Positions 48,348 through 61,158 of a stretch of 64,000 nucleotides of DNA are shown here, in pieces. Positions within the stretch are counted from its first letter, which is position 1. Each line of letters begins with the position of its first letter. The notes below the pieces were generated by a model. It was not told the origin of the DNA. It saw nothing but the letters and a program-made list of their open reading frames with translations, and did not search any database. The stretch is from Ailanthus altissimus (taxonomy: Eukaryota; Streptophyta; Magnoliopsida; Sapindales; Simaroubaceae). The position numbers were made by a program, and so were the translations under genes. The stretch covers positions 11,742,501-11,806,500 of the forward strand of contig OX327684.1 in NCBI GenBank assembly GCA_946807835.1. The letters are read 5' to 3'.

Positions 48348-50165
48348 TAATGCAAATGACACTGTACAGCCTATACACATATAAGAGTAAGAACTCACAC
48401 GTGGGCTTAGAGGGACTCATGAGACATGTGGGCTTGGAAGGGCTTATGTCTAGTAATCACATGATCTATTAAATTTTCCAAATAGGCCAATCACAAAACT
48501 TAGAGCTAAGCAGTTTAAAGAAGCAGTAAATGGGCTAATTTAACAAGTTTATGAGATAGAAAACACATGGAGAGGTCTGCCATAAGTTCAATTCAATTTC
48601 AAATATGTCTAAATCAGATTCAAGAAAATTTAATCACTTTAATTAAGGCAGATTTTCTAAAGATTTGATTCTAAAAGGCCAAAAAATCACTTTTCTCTCA
48701 AATTCGAGAAATAGGAACATGTTGATTGAATTAGTAGAGATTATGTTTATATTTTGTAATTGCCACTATTGTGTTAGTTGTAATTGTGCACTTTTGGGTA
48801 GGTGGATAGTTGTAAGTTTGTTGTGATATATTTGAATTTTGTTGTGTTAGTTGTAATTATGGAGTTTTGAGTAAGAGGGTAGTTGTAAGTTTAGACTTTA
48901 AATAAGAGGGTAGTTGTAAGTTTGAAATTTATGTTTGAAAGTTGTAACTTGACATTTCATATGGTCTCTATAAATACCATGGGGATTCAGAGTGGGGGAA
49001 CAAAATTGAGAAAATAAATTTGAGACTTTTTGTGTTCTTCTTTCATTCTTGAAAGGACTTGAACTTATCAAGATTATTCTGGTGGCGTTCAAACAACGGG
49101 ACTTATCACCTTGATTCTTAAGTGTCCTTGTTTCTTGGTGTGGCGTCCCATATTCAACCATAGTCTTATTTCTTGGTTTGCTAAGTTAAGAGTCAAGACT
49201 CATCAAACTTACATCTTGAAGATCTTAGGGTTCAATTCCACATTTTTGTGTTGGGTTTCATCACATCATTGGTGAGATTCATATCAATTGGTATTAGAGC
49301 TTTGGTTTTAAGGCAAGTTTGAATCATCCCTTTAATTGTTTTATTGTTCCATTGAATCTTGCATACATTGTTTTGGTTAAAAAAAAAACCTAATCGTGGC
49401 CGCATTCTATCTTAAAAACTCTACTCTGTTATAAATTTAAATTTTTTTATTTTTGGTTTTTGATATTAAAAAAATGAAAAAAAAAAAAGAAAAGAAAGAA
49501 GCAAACATAAAATATAAAAAAAGAAAAGGAAGCCAGAAAAGTGTTACAAATTCATGTTCATCGAAATTTTGAATCTTGATCCGTCTTTCAACAAATTGAA
49601 ACCACTTTGCCAAGTTGATTGTTATGACAATTTCTTAAGGATTGCTACTTGAATCTTGTGACTTGTCTTTATTGCTTCTCATCTTAAATTGCCACTTGAA
49701 TCTTGTGACTTGTCTTTATTGCTTCTCATCTTAAATTGCCACTTGAATCTAGATTGTTCTTGAGGCTGATTAAGAGTGAAAAGAAGACACGCGAGTGGAA
49801 AGAGGCAAGAGGGGTGAGAACATAAGAGTGTAAAAGCCATTTGAGTGCTAAACATAAGAGTGAGTGAAGTTTCTTGAGTGAAACACGTGAAGGAGTGCTT
49901 ATGAGGCCCTTAACTGTGCTTTTGCAAATTCTAAATCTGTTACATAGTCAAGAAGAAAAAACTAAACTGAAGAGGTACAACAACCAACCAATCCTAAACT
50001 ACAGCTGCAGGCGTTGTTGGGTGAGATGAGATAGATGATGAGTACCGAATTTGAGCAAATTCATGAGAGTATGGATAGGTTGGAAAATAGGGGGTATCAT
50101 CAAAACACTTTCATTGGGCAACCACATAGTGGAGTGCAACCAAGGGTGAAATAAAAAGCAATAAG
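48348..50165 (+). mobile_element. C-family element C2, 5' part only
   Basis: LTR 48348-49286 (939 bp), PBS-like TTGGTATTAGAGC from 49288, leader and a short gag start (MMSTEFEQIHESMDRLENRG, 50037 on). It is lost near 50165, where Athila-type 3' sequence begins. The LTR starts TAATGCAAATGAC just after F sequence GGATGCTTC, the same junction as copy b. Confidence 0.85.
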
Positions 50166-52269
50166 TCTTGAAGATGCATATCAATATAAGTTTGGAGGTA
50201 CATTCTAAAAAACTATGAAATAAAAAAGAAGATATTGTTTAAATACAACACCCCCAGCTTCAGCAAAAGAAGAAATTCTTTGCAATAGTGATTAAAAGAA
50301 ATTTGGGAATAACATAAATTTGGGGGAGGAGATAAATCAAGGAGAAAAGATCAAGAAGTTCTAAGTAAAGTTAAGTGTTCATGGTGTGAGTTGCGCTTCA
50401 TATTTATATATCTTTATATCTCACCTTAACCTTAACTTCACGTTACAAGCTAATTAAAGTCCTAAATAGATCCCTAGACATGTGTATTTTTATATTAGTG
50501 GAGAGCTAGTATGAAAAGCAAGCTTATGATAGTGTATTATGAATTAAAATATGCCAAGGCATCATTTTTAAGTATATCTTAAGTATTGAATAAGTTTGAG
50601 TTTTATTTGACTAATTACTTGCTTATTGCACACATACATAAGTGGTCAATTTTAAGGGAGAATGAAGTACTTGATTAATTGTATAACAAGTTATTGAAAG
50701 TTATTTATTGCGTACTAAAAAGATATGTGCCACTTAACAACCTTTGAGACAATAACGATGATCATTTAATCAATTGAGGCTTATTTAGTTTGTTTTTATT
50801 TAGAGTTGATAAGTTTTGATTGTTTGTCTTTGTTTTACTTGAAGATGAGCAAAGTCTTAAGTTTGGGGCTATTTGATAGGATATGCACTAGTATATTTAG
50901 TCCCCGACTTTTGTATTTTGCTCCAATTTATGGAAATTAGGCTATTTAATTGTGTTTTTTTTTTATTATCATAAATAGATACATGAGGGGAAAATGTGAT
51001 AAGTAGGAACAAACGGCAGATAAATCGAATGAGAAATGATTGAGATACACTCAATTGATGCCACTGCAAAAAACCTAGGGCTGGGTGCTGCAGCGGCCAA
51101 ACCAGAATCTTGGGCACCGTAACGTCCACTGGCTAGTGCTGCGGTGCCTGGCCAGAAAATTACCACAACTATGTTCCAGGTTTTGGCGCTGCGATGCCAA
51201 GCCCCTTCGCGTCGTAGCGCTAAGCACTCAGCGCTACAGCACTCAGCGCTACAGCACCAACGTGACATAAAAAGTAACCCCTCGCCTTTAGGGTTTCTCA
51301 TAGCTATAACAGCACTCTTTTAAGATAAAAAAAAATACAAACTTTAGAGAGGAAAAAATTCAAAACAAAAAATAAAAAAATTAAGATTTAAGATCAAGAA
51401 TTAAGCTTCAAGTCAAGATTGAGAGAGAAGCAACCCAAAGAGTTGTCTTGATTGATTTTTCTTCTCTATTCTTATCATTATATTCTTGATTATAATAATG
51501 TCTTTGTATTATTAGTTTGATACTCTTTGTTTTGTGATGAGCTAAATATTATTTATTTAGGGTTAGACTATGTGAACCTAATATGTAGTTGAATTTTATG
51601 ATTTCTTAGTTTATTAACTTAATACATATTATTGATTCATTCTATCTTTATTTTAATATTTTCATTATATCTGGTCAATATTTGGAATTATTGACGAACC
51701 ATATAACCAATTTCACAAAGGAATTCATGTATTTAGCATATAATAGTTTGATACATGATCATAGGAAAATAATTATGAGTTTCATGTAGGATAGACTATA
51801 CCTATATGGCATTTATGGCACGATTTAGACTTGATCTTAATGAATTACATTCTAATTTTATTACCATAGATATATAGATATTATTAGAATGCGTAATATA
51901 GTCACTCAACCATCGACAGAGACTTGTGAAGAGATTAATATCTAAGCAAATCAATTTGCATTAAAGGATTAACTAAGAGGTTAATACGTCCAATGTAATA
52001 CTAGAAGATGAGTTTATACCCTACATTATTATCAATTAGTGAATTTATCTCTTTGTTTATTTTCTATTTAGGTGAATTAAATTGATAGAATTTGATTAGT
52101 TCATTAAATTTCAAATTTTAGATTTCTCTGAATTAAAGTTGAGTAGACGTAATTTTAGTATTAGATTAAAGAATTAGATGGAATAGCCCCTGTGGGAACG
52201 ATATTTGGACTTTAACTCCTACTTAATACGACAACATGTACTTGCAGTAGGTTATTATAGCAGCAATCA
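50166..52269 (+). mobile_element. 3' end of a D-family Athila-like element with 3' LTR
   Basis: Non-coding 3' region (50166-50873) ending AAGTTTGGGGCTATT, then LTR 50874-52269 (1,396 bp), TGATAGGATATGCACTAG to TAGCAGCAATCA. The LTR has the plant Athila/Tat look: GC-richer repeats of GCTGCGGTGCC type near 51080-51240 and CCTGTGGGAACGATA near its end. The element lacks its 5' part. It could be the end of F; that is inference. Confidence 0.8.
50874..52269 (+). repeat. D-family LTR, + orientation
   Basis: 1,396 bp, clearly related to the inverted LTR at 61159-62536 (1,378 bp), for example the shared AACCTA(A/G)TATGTAGTTGAAT stretch. Confidence 0.85.
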
Positions 52270-53181
52270 CTTAGAAGGTAACTTTACTCTTCTGTCAATG
52301 TTATAGTCTTATAATCTACTAGTCTCCTCTTCTTAGATAATGTATCTTTCATAAACTTCACATAACTTGGCATTTATTCAAGAGTATCCGTAAAAGGTAT
52401 GTTAATGTGAAGTTTCTTGAAGGTAACTAGAAATTTAGAGAATCGCTTGTCTAGCTTCTATTTTTGTAGCCTCTGAAGGAATAGTGAAGATGGATAGAGA
52501 GGTTGAACAATATGTTTCTCTGGTTTTTACTATTTTATGCTACTGCATCTGCACTTTTCTGCAATTCTACACTATTTTTTTACATTGCTTTACAATTCTA
52601 TTTTTTGCACTTTTCTGCTGCTGCACATCATGTTTTGCATTTTTTTAGATTGCCTTGCTGCAATTTTTTTAGTTTTTGCACTTATTTGATACATTGGTAG
52701 CCTTTAAGGAAAATGAACAGGTGGTCTATATGGCTGCACTTCTTCTAGTTATGGTTTGGATATGTTATCATATAAGATCTTACCACTCCTCAAGTTTATG
52801 GCTTGGCATTGCTTTACATTTCTTGAATTTGCTTCGTGTTGCTTGTTAGAGTGCCTTGAGGTTACTAATTAATGGCTACAGCAAGTTGTCCCATTTGAAC
52901 CTCCAAGTACTTTAATGATGTTGAATGATTCTGTAGAATGGCGTTATTAGACTTCATATATTGCATGAATATGTCTTCCAATGCCAACTTCTTTTCTTAC
53001 GGTGGCTAGAATCCTAGGGAATTCATTAGTTTAGATGACTCCCCTTGGTTGTTATGCCAAAAGAAGTTAGAATGATCTTTTCACTCCAGATTGTAGAAAC
53101 TTGAATGTGGGTTGGCTTGTTGTCAATTAAAATTGTCCACATAATTTGTTGTCTCCATGCATCATCCATTTATGTGGTTAT
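52270..53181. other. unassigned AT-rich interval
   Basis: Between the D LTR and element G. Pyrimidine-rich, with repeated TTTGCA/CTGC words around 52540-52690. No coding signature, splice-bounded exon or LTR end was recognised. Confidence 0.55.
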
Positions 53182-54035
53182 TAATGAGGGCAAGCTTAAC
53201 AAATGGAATGTAGAACCTATTCAAGTTTCAGTTGGTCCAATTACAAGGGCTCGAGCTAAAAGGTTCAATGAAACTCTCAATAGATTGATTCAAAACATTT
53301 GGGCTGAGGTAAATTCATGGGGGGGGCGCAAGGAAGATGTTCCACAAAGTTGGATTTCCATAATTCAAGCTTTAGAATAATCTAGAAGAAATTCATTAGA
53401 TCACAAAGTGGATGGAATTATTGGAGTTTTCTAAATTGGTGTTACCCAATTTTGACTCATAAAGTGTTAGAGAATGATGGAAACAGTAGCATAGTAGCCC
53501 ATGTGAGCAACCCCAGTGTTTATAAGCTTTTGGGAGCCTACAATAAATATTTATAATAGTAATTGTAATATTTGAAATAAAGCATTAGTTGTTGGTGGTT
53601 GGTAATTAGCTAAAGTCTGCTGCTAAATTTATTGTTATAGTTGCAAAGTTTGAAAAAGTTAGTTCAAAATAAAGCCTTATTATTAGTAATTAGTAGTTAG
53701 TAGTTTTTAAGTTATCATTAAAAATTGTAATAAATGCTAGCATCCCAAATGTTCACTATAAATACATGAGGGATGATAGGAAAGCATTCAACAATTTGAT
53801 TAAGAAAATTCTCTTTGGTTCTTTTAGAACTCCTTAAACTTATCAAAACAATTTCCGTGGCGTTCTCCTTCGACTTATGAATCAATCCTTCCATAATTGA
53901 TTGTGGCGTCTTCATTATACCAAGGTTCTTGCTTCAATATAAGCAACGGCTCGTGGTTTCATACAAATTTATTTCTAGACGATCTTGGAGTCCTTGATCC
54001 GCAACTTTATCAATTTCTTGGCGTGGATTATATTA
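53182..54035 (+). repeat. G 5' LTR
   Basis: About 854 bp; the start is degenerate. It includes the frame VGPITRARAKRFNETLNRLI (53233-53292) and a TATA-like CACTATAAATACATGAGG near 53754. The 3' end has ACTTATCA, GTGGCGTT and TGTGGCGTC blocks. Confidence 0.82.
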
Positions 54036-54492
54036 GTTGGTTACAGAGCTTGGCACTAGTTACAAGTTTGATTATCTTTATACTTGAAAAAGAGAATTTA
54101 AAAAAAGTAATATTGCAATTCAATTCTTGTAATTCTTATTTTAATTTAATAACTTTAAGTTCCTCTTCGATTACACAAATCTAAATTCCTTGCTCTAAAA
54201 ATAATCTGTGACACAGTCTTATTTTTTCTAAGACTTTAAATTCGAATTTCTTTTAGTGAGTTCTTGGAGAATTGTTGCTGAAAACTATGATATTTGTTTG
54301 ATTAGTTTGATAAGAACCTATAGAGATTACTATGAGTGGAAAAAGGCAAGAGTGGTGAGCACATAAGAGGGGAGAAGCCAATCTGATTTTGTGTGAAACA
54401 CAAGTGAAAGTTGAGTGAATTAGTCTTTGAGTGAAACACGTGAGCAAGTGTGTGAGGTTCTTTTCTTTTTCTCTAACTTTGTTTTGCAACAA

Positions 54493-57400
54493 ACATGTTA
54501 GACAACAAGAATAAAAATATTTTCAGAAATGGATCATAAGAGGTTGATCCAAAGTTTCTCATGGAAGCTTTAATGGGTGAGATTAGGAGAGTATTGAAAA
54601 TAAAGATGGAACGGATAGATCGGGTAGAGATTGCACATTTAGAGTAGCCAAAAACAATCCTAATGTGCATAGCAGAAGGAGAGTTCAACCTATGGAAGTG
54701 ACTGTTGATGCTGAAGAGTGTTATGGGAAAGATTTTGATGAAGAAGATGACTAGGATTCAATTGTTAGTATTATGAGATATGGAAGGAGTTTAGAGAAGC
54801 TAGGAATAGGGAAGATAATAACTTGGGTAGTATTAAAATGAAAATTCCATCATTTCAAGCCAAAAATGATCCAGAAGTTTATCTTGAGTGGGAGAAGAAG
54901 TTGGAATTAGTATTTGATTGTCACAATTATTCCAAGCTTTAAAAGGTAAAACTTGCAGCCATTGAATTTTCTAATTTTACAATTGTTTGGTGGGATCAAC
55001 TAGTGTTAAACAGGAAAAGAAATAGAGAACGTTTGATATAGATTTGGGAGGAAATAAAAACCGTGATGAGAAGACGGTTTGTTCCAAGCCATTACTACCG
55101 TGAGTTGTACCAAATATTACAAAGTCTTACACAAGGTAATCAAACTATGGAGGATTATTATAAGGAGATGGAAATCGCTAAGATTAGAGCGAATGTAAAG
55201 GAAGATTGAGAGGCAACTATGGATAGATTTTTGGTTTGTTTGAACCTAGAAATTGCTAATTTGGTGGAATTGTAACATTATGTGGAGTTAGAAGATATGG
55301 TGTACATGGCTATCAAAATTGAGAACAAACTCAATACGATGAGCAACATTACACGGCAAAACCCTAGTCAGGTTCATCTTTTGGAGGCCAAATTTTATGA
55401 AGAAAGAGGAGAAGCAAGCCACTGCCAAGCCCAAAATTGAGCAAAAATAAGAAATGACTAGCTATGGAAATCAAGGTAAACCTAATTCTTCCACCACTCA
55501 AAATTGTGATATCAAGTGTTTTAAATGCCAAGGTAGAGGTCACATAGTGAGCCAATGTCCAAACAAAAGAGTTATGATATTGAGATAATAGTGAAATTGA
55601 ATCTGACGATAAAGATGTCACCGAATCTATGCCAACATTAATGGACATGGATGATAAGGAATACGCTGCCTAAGGTGAATTGTTGGTTGCAATAAGAGTT
55701 CTAAGTATGCAGGTCAAAGAAGATGATGAAGTCCAATGAGAAAACATCTTTCATACTAGATGCCACGTGCAAAATAAGGTATGTAGTGTGATTATCGACG
55801 AAGGTAGTTGTACTAACATTGCTAGCACAACAATGATGGAGAAATTAGGGATGCAAACAATTAAACATCCCTAGTCTTACAAATTGCAATGGTTGGATAG
55901 TGGCGAGGTAAGGGTTACTAAATAGGTGTTAGTTTCCTCCCGCATTGGAAAATTATGAAGATGAAATCTGATGTAGTTCTGATGCAAGTCGGACACTTGT
56001 TACTGGGCTGACCATAGTAATTTGATTGGTGTATTAAGCACCAAAATTTCACCAACAAATATTCATTTTTGTTTAGTAAAAGGACAATTACTCTAGTCCC
56101 TTTGTCACCAAAGCAGGTCTATGAAGATCAAGTGAGATTACAAAAACAAAGTGAGGAAAAGAAAAAAAAATAAATAACAAAAAGAGAAAAAAAAAAAGGC
56201 AGAGAAAAATGAGAGAAAAGCAAACTTCTATGCAAAAATGAGTGAAATAAAAGGAGTGATGTTTTTAAATCAGCCAATGATTGTACTTTTATACAAAAAG
56301 GCATATTTTGAACAATAACCAACTTTGACTTGTCTCTGCCTAGTTCAGTGATTTCTATTTTGCAAGAGTTTGATGATGTCTTTCCCGGTGAGATTCCACC
56401 TAGTTTACCTTATATTTGAGAAATTAAACATCAAATAGATTTCATGCCTGATGCTTCTATTCCAAACCAACTAGCCTATCAAAGAAATCCCGAGGAGGCA
56501 AAGGAGCTACAAAGGCAGATTAGTGAATTGATGCAAAAAGGGTATGTAAGGGAAAGTATGAGTCCATACGCCATGCCAGTGATTTTGTTTCCTAAAAAAG
56601 ATGGATCGTGGAGAATGTACAATAATTTCCAAGCAATCAATAATATAATGGTAAAGTATCGTCATTATATTCCTCGCTTAGATGATACGTTAGATGAGCT
56701 ACATGACACTTGTGTATTTTTAATATTGATTTAATGAGTGGGTATCATCAAATAATAATGAAAGAGGGCGATGAATGGAAAACTACTTTTAAAATAAAAT
56801 ATGGCTTATATGAGTGGTTAGTTATGCCATTTGGATTAACTAATGCACCAAGTATTCTTATGCGATTAATGAACCATGTCTTGCATGCTTTCATAGGCAG
56901 GTTTGTTGTTGTTTATTTTGATGATATTCTCATTTATAGCAAAGACTTGGATGATCATGCTGTATATTTAAAATCAGTTTTGGATGTACTTAGAAAAAAG
57001 AAGTTATTGTCTAACTAGAAGTAGGTCACCTTTTGCACCAATAAACTTGTATTTCTTGGTTTTATTGTTAGTGCATAAGGAATACAGGTTGATGAAGAGA
57101 AGATCTGCACGATTCAAGAACAGTCGAGTCCCACAAGTGTAGGTAATGTTCGTAGTTTTCATGGGCTCGCTAGTTTTTACAGGAGGTTTGTGAAAGACTT
57201 TAGCAGCATCACTGCACCGCTTACTGAAGTCATCAAAAAGAACGTTGGATTCAAATAGGGAGATGAACAAGAGAAGGCATTCTAATTGATCAAGGAAAAA
57301 TTAACTTATGCTTCTTTACTTGCTTTACTTGATTTTACTAAAATCTTTGAAATTGAATGTGATGCTTTAGGTGTGGGTATAGGCTCAGTTCTTATACAAG

Positions 57401-57926
57401 GAGGAAGACCAATAGCATATTTCAATGAGAAATTAAGTGGGGCAGCCATAAATTATCCTACTTACGATAAAGAATTATATGCATTAGTTCAAGCATTAGA
57501 AATATGGCAACACTACCTTTGGCTTAAGGAGTTTGTGATTCACACCGATCATGAGTCCTTAAAGCATTTGAAAGGCCAATATAAGTTAAACAAGAGACAT
57601 ACAAAATGGGTGGAATTCATTGAGACATTACCATATGTCATCCGATACAAGTAAGGTAAGGAAAACATCATTGCCGATGCACTTTCTTGAAGGTACGCAA
57701 TAATTTCTACTCTTGATGCAAAATTACTTGGTTTTGAGCATATTAAAGATTTGTATCCTTTAGACCATAAATTTTGTGAGGAGTTTTAGACTTTTTAAGA
57801 AAAATGCAGTAGGTAAGTTCTTTAGGCACGAGGGCTTCTTGTTTCAAGAAAATAAATTTTATGTGCCAAATTTCTCTTTGCATGATTTGTTAGTAAGGGA
57901 ATCCCATGGTGGAGGGTTAATGGGAC
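54493..57926 (+). pseudogene. G Gag-Pol remnant
   Basis: Gag capsid segments in shifting frames (NLGSIKMKIPSFQAKNDPEV, YSKL..KVKLAAIEFSNFTI), zinc knuckle KCFKCQGRGHIVSQC (55512 on), protease VIIDEGSCTNIAS (55790 on), RT 56444-57018 with [12 protein letters not shown] intact, and GFYRRF-type connection. RNase H (57286-57654) has [20 protein letters not shown] and [16 protein letters not shown]. The integrase zinc-site start is at 57800-57925. Stops include 56418, 57018 and 57258. Confidence 0.9.
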
Positions 57927-57968
57927 CTTACTAACAAATTACTTTGGAGTCCTTTAAGAGGAGGGGAA

Positions 57969-59545
57969 TGATGGCAGCACGACTAACAAATAGAATGCGG
58001 AACTTATTCAAGTTTCAGTGGGTTGGGTTATAAGGGCTCGAGCTAAAAGGTTCAAGAAAACTCTCAATGGACTGATTCAAAACATTTGGGGTGAGGTAAA
58101 TTAATCGGGGTACAAGGAAGATTTTTCATGTGTTCCACAAAGTGATGTGAATCATGAAGGTTCTAAATCAACTCAAGAAGGTGAGCTGAACATAAAAGAG
58201 GCTGAAATGGTCCAATAACAAAAGCTAAGGCCAAATAACTTTAGACATGATTTAGAGCTTACGATCTGAATGAGAATGGGCCAAAGGTGTTTAATGTGCC
58301 TTCAATTAGAGCTTGTGATCTGAATGAGGATGGGCCAAAGGTGTTTAATATGCCTTCAATTAGAGCTTGGGACATGATTTAGAGGCTTTTGGTGACTTTG
58401 GGTTTAAAGAGGCAGCTAGGAGCTTTATTTGCAAGCTATTGGGCTTAATTTGCTGCCTATTTTTATTATTTCACTTCTCTCTCTATATTTTCAAGTATTT
58501 GAGCCTTTTAAAACTTGTTAAGCTTTATTTTAAGTTGTTAAGTCAGATTGGGCTTATTTGAGTTATTTTGCACTTTGTAAGTTAATTATGTTATATTAGA
58601 GTTTTTCCTCATCTTCTAAGCATATATAAGGCATCGTAAACATCTTATGGAGGCAACTATCTCACTTTTAAAGTTTATGAATGAAAAAGAAGAACTTTTG
58701 TCCCTCAAAATTGTCTTATCAAGTTTTTCAGCTCTTAAAGACAGTTAGTGACTTATCACTCTTTGATCACCAAGGGTGTGGCATCAAAACCCTAAATTGA
58801 TCCTTGTGGCATCCATTAGACTTATCAAAGTTTCTTTTTAGTTCTATCCTTCATCCCATTTATCATTTCCTTGTTAAAATTTAGCCTAAACACTTAAAAG
58901 AAAGACCAAACGTACCAAACACCACCCTTATCTTGTAATCAGATTTTGTTCTTATTTTGAATAATCTAATTTGAAGATCAAGGCACATCACAAAGTTGGA
59001 TTTTCATGATTCAAGTTTTGGAATAATCTAGAAGAAATTCCTCAGATCACAAAGTAGATGGAATTAGTGGAGTTTTTTAAATTGGTGATTACCTAATTTT
59101 GACTAATCTCATGTTAGAGAATGATAAAAACAGTAGCACAACAGCCCATGTGAGCAACCCAAGTGATTAGAAGCTTTTGGGAGCCCACAATAAACATTTA
59201 TAATAGTAGTTGTAATATTTGAAATATTTGAAATATAGCCTTATTTGTTAGTGGTTACCGTTAGTAGTCTGCAGCTACATTTATTATTGTAATTGCAAAG
59301 TTTGAGAAAGCTAGTTTAAAATGAAGCCTTATTGGTGGTAGTTGGTAATTAGTAGTTTTTAAGTTGTCATTCAATATTGTAATAAATGCTAGTATCCTAA
59401 ATGTTTACTATAAATACATGAGAGATTACAGGAAAGCATTCAGCAATTTGATTAAGAAAATTTTCTTTGGTTCTTTTAGAAAACTTTGAACTTATCAAAA
59501 CAATTTTCGTGGCGCTCTCCTTCGACTTATCAATTAATACGTCAA
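57969..59545 (+). repeat. G 3' LTR, split by A4 and truncated
   Basis: TGATGGCAGCACGAC at 57969. The LTR runs to 58142, resumes at 58991 and ends about 59545 after the CGACTTATCAATTAATACG segment. The resumed part matches the 5' LTR from the CAAAGTTGGATTTCCAT stretch (53345) onward. Confidence 0.87.
58143..58990 (+). mobile_element. solo LTR A4 (long A subtype)
   Basis: 848 bp, TGATGTGAATCATGAAGG to GGCACATCA, flanked by TSD CAAAG (58138-58142, 58991-58995). It is inserted in the G 3' LTR. No internal sequence; it shares the extra segment near the 3' end with A2. Confidence 0.95.
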
Positions 59546-60271
59546 TCTCATACACACCAGCGATTCTCTTGAGCGTAAATCTCTCTGCTGGCCATTAGTA
59601 ACTGTTTGACGCCATCTCTTCTAGTAGATTATATGTACAATCTGTGGACTTAATAACTAAAACCCCTTAAGCAGCGACTTCTACAATGGTCCTGAAATGG
59701 TCTATTAGTCCATTTTAGAACGTTTACACTAATATCCACTTAAGAACTCCCTAGTGAGGTCACTTTCTCAACTTATCCTTGAAGCGCTCCTATGCCTTAT
59801 ATAGTGACTCACTATAAATCTGGCTAAATGAGATGATGTCATTCCTCATATTTATTGGTGGTAAGAACTTGGCTAAAGACTTCTATGCTAGATCATCCCA
59901 GATTGATATGGATCCTGACAGTATTGACATCAACCAAATTTTAGCTTTGTCCCTTAAGGAGAAAAAGAACTATTTAAGTCGTCTAAGACTCTATTGCATT
60001 TGAAAGTATCACAAATTTCTAAGAAATTTATAATATGCATGTTAGGAACATCATTGGGAGCTCAACTGAACTATATAGATTCCTTTACCATTTGAATTAT
60101 TCTCGACTTGATCTCAAAATTATTGGCATTGACGGTTGGTCACCAAGTACTACATTAACCACCATCTATAGTTCGGACAACATACACTTTTAACACTCTC
60201 TAGGGTATCTTGGCTCAAACACTAAATAATTGATGTGATCATTGTTCTCCTCCATGTTTAAAGATCATTGA
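59546..60271 (-). pseudogene. Athila-like gag remnant, minus strand
   Basis: The minus strand reads PRYPRE near the start, then GSISIWDDLA, FLPPINMRNDIISFSQIYSE, SLYKA.ERFKDKLRK and LLEEMASNSY.WPAERFTLK. These are the hallmark strings of Athila gag, with stops. It continues into the leader across the B LTR. Confidence 0.83.
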
Positions 60272-60925
60272 TGATGTGATCCTCACAAAGAAAAGTGAGA
60301 CCCGACGCTCAATGAGATTCTTTCATCAAGGATTGTTCTAATTCAAATTTTTATATAAACAAAAATAAGAACCTTGACCCATTATCTATCAAAGATAAGA
60401 ATCAGAGATATAAGAAGATAGTAGATGCCACACTTAAGATAGATGAAAAGTTGTGAGTGATAAGTCTGAAAGAATGCCACAAGATAAAATCTTGATAAGT
60501 TATAATAATAGTTCTTTGAAGAACTTAAGAGAAAACTCTCAATATTAATATCATTAATTCTATTTTCGTTCTCTCTCATCTCTTATATATTTATTGAGAC
60601 CTCTTGGATGTCTAGCATTTATTATAGTAACTAATGACAACTTAAAGCTACTAACTACCAACTACTACCCAAATTTAGGCACTTGAGATTCCAGCACTTA
60701 TTACAATAATTAATGAAAAATTATAAATATTAACTACCAACTACTACCAATAAACTAGGTATTTGGAACGCTAGCACTTATTACAACAATTAATAGTAAT
60801 TTATAATTACTAACAACTACCAATATTGAGACTTCATATCATATGGACTATTGTGCTGTTGTTCCCCATCACACATGGATGTTTAATGGACCCTTGTGAT
60901 TTTTTTGGCAACCTATTTCACATTA
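60272..60925 (-). repeat. B-family LTR, minus orientation (solo or remnant)
   Basis: 654 bp. The minus strand starts TAATGTGAAATAGGTTGCC and ends GTGAGGATCACATCA, matching B1/B2 LTRs throughout. No convincing TSD (flanks ATTGA and GCTGG differ), so its origin as a clean solo LTR is unproved. Confidence 0.85.
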
Positions 60926-61134
60926 GCTGGCGTTGTTCACATGGAAGTATATGCAAATTTCTTTCGATCTCAAGATCAAAAGAAGTCAAGTCAGCATTTT
61001 TCGCCCTCACATGAACTGTCAAAGCAAAATATAAAAAAATCAAAGTAAAGAAGAAAAAAAATAAAACAAAATAAAAATCTGAATTAAAAGTAAGTAGGTT
61101 TGTATTGGTATTGATGTAAGAATAGATAGAATAA

Positions 61135-61152
61135 TTCTCGACAACAGTGCCA
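61135..61152 (-). promoter_or_regulatory. Asp-tRNA-type PBS of the minus-strand D element
   Basis: The minus strand reads TGGCACTGTTGTCGAGAA, similar to the Athila primer site TGGCGCCGTTGCCGGGGA. Confidence 0.75.
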
Positions 61153-61158
61153 AATACT

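Larger units (their letters stand above)
53182..59545 (+). mobile_element. Ty3/gypsy element G, integrase-deleted
   Basis: 5' LTR about 53182-54035; PBS-like TTGGTTACAGAGC from 54037. Degenerate gag, protease, RT and RNase H, the start of integrase, purine tract AAGAGGAGGGGAA (57956-57968), and a 3' LTR from 57969. The 3' LTR is split by solo LTR A4 and truncated at about 59545. The integrase core is missing: GGGLMGP at about 57925 jumps to the tail. No TSD was recovered. Confidence 0.87.

Noticed and set aside
34549..52269. Envelope-like ORF expected in some Athila elements
   Set aside because: No membrane-protein-like frame was found downstream of integrase; the 3' parts are truncated or belong to other families.
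23244..52269. The LTR at 50874-52269 as the 3' partner of the Athila-like LTR at 23244
   Set aside because: Only loose similarity, with clearly different 3' ends; it matches the inverted LTR at 61159-62536 much better.
52503..52700. 65-residue Phe/Leu-rich ORF as a gene
   Set aside because: Low-complexity T/C-rich DNA without start context or family signature.
60272..60925. Clean solo-LTR status of the inverted B LTR
   Set aside because: The flanking five bases (ATTGA, GCTGG) do not match, so a TSD cannot be claimed.
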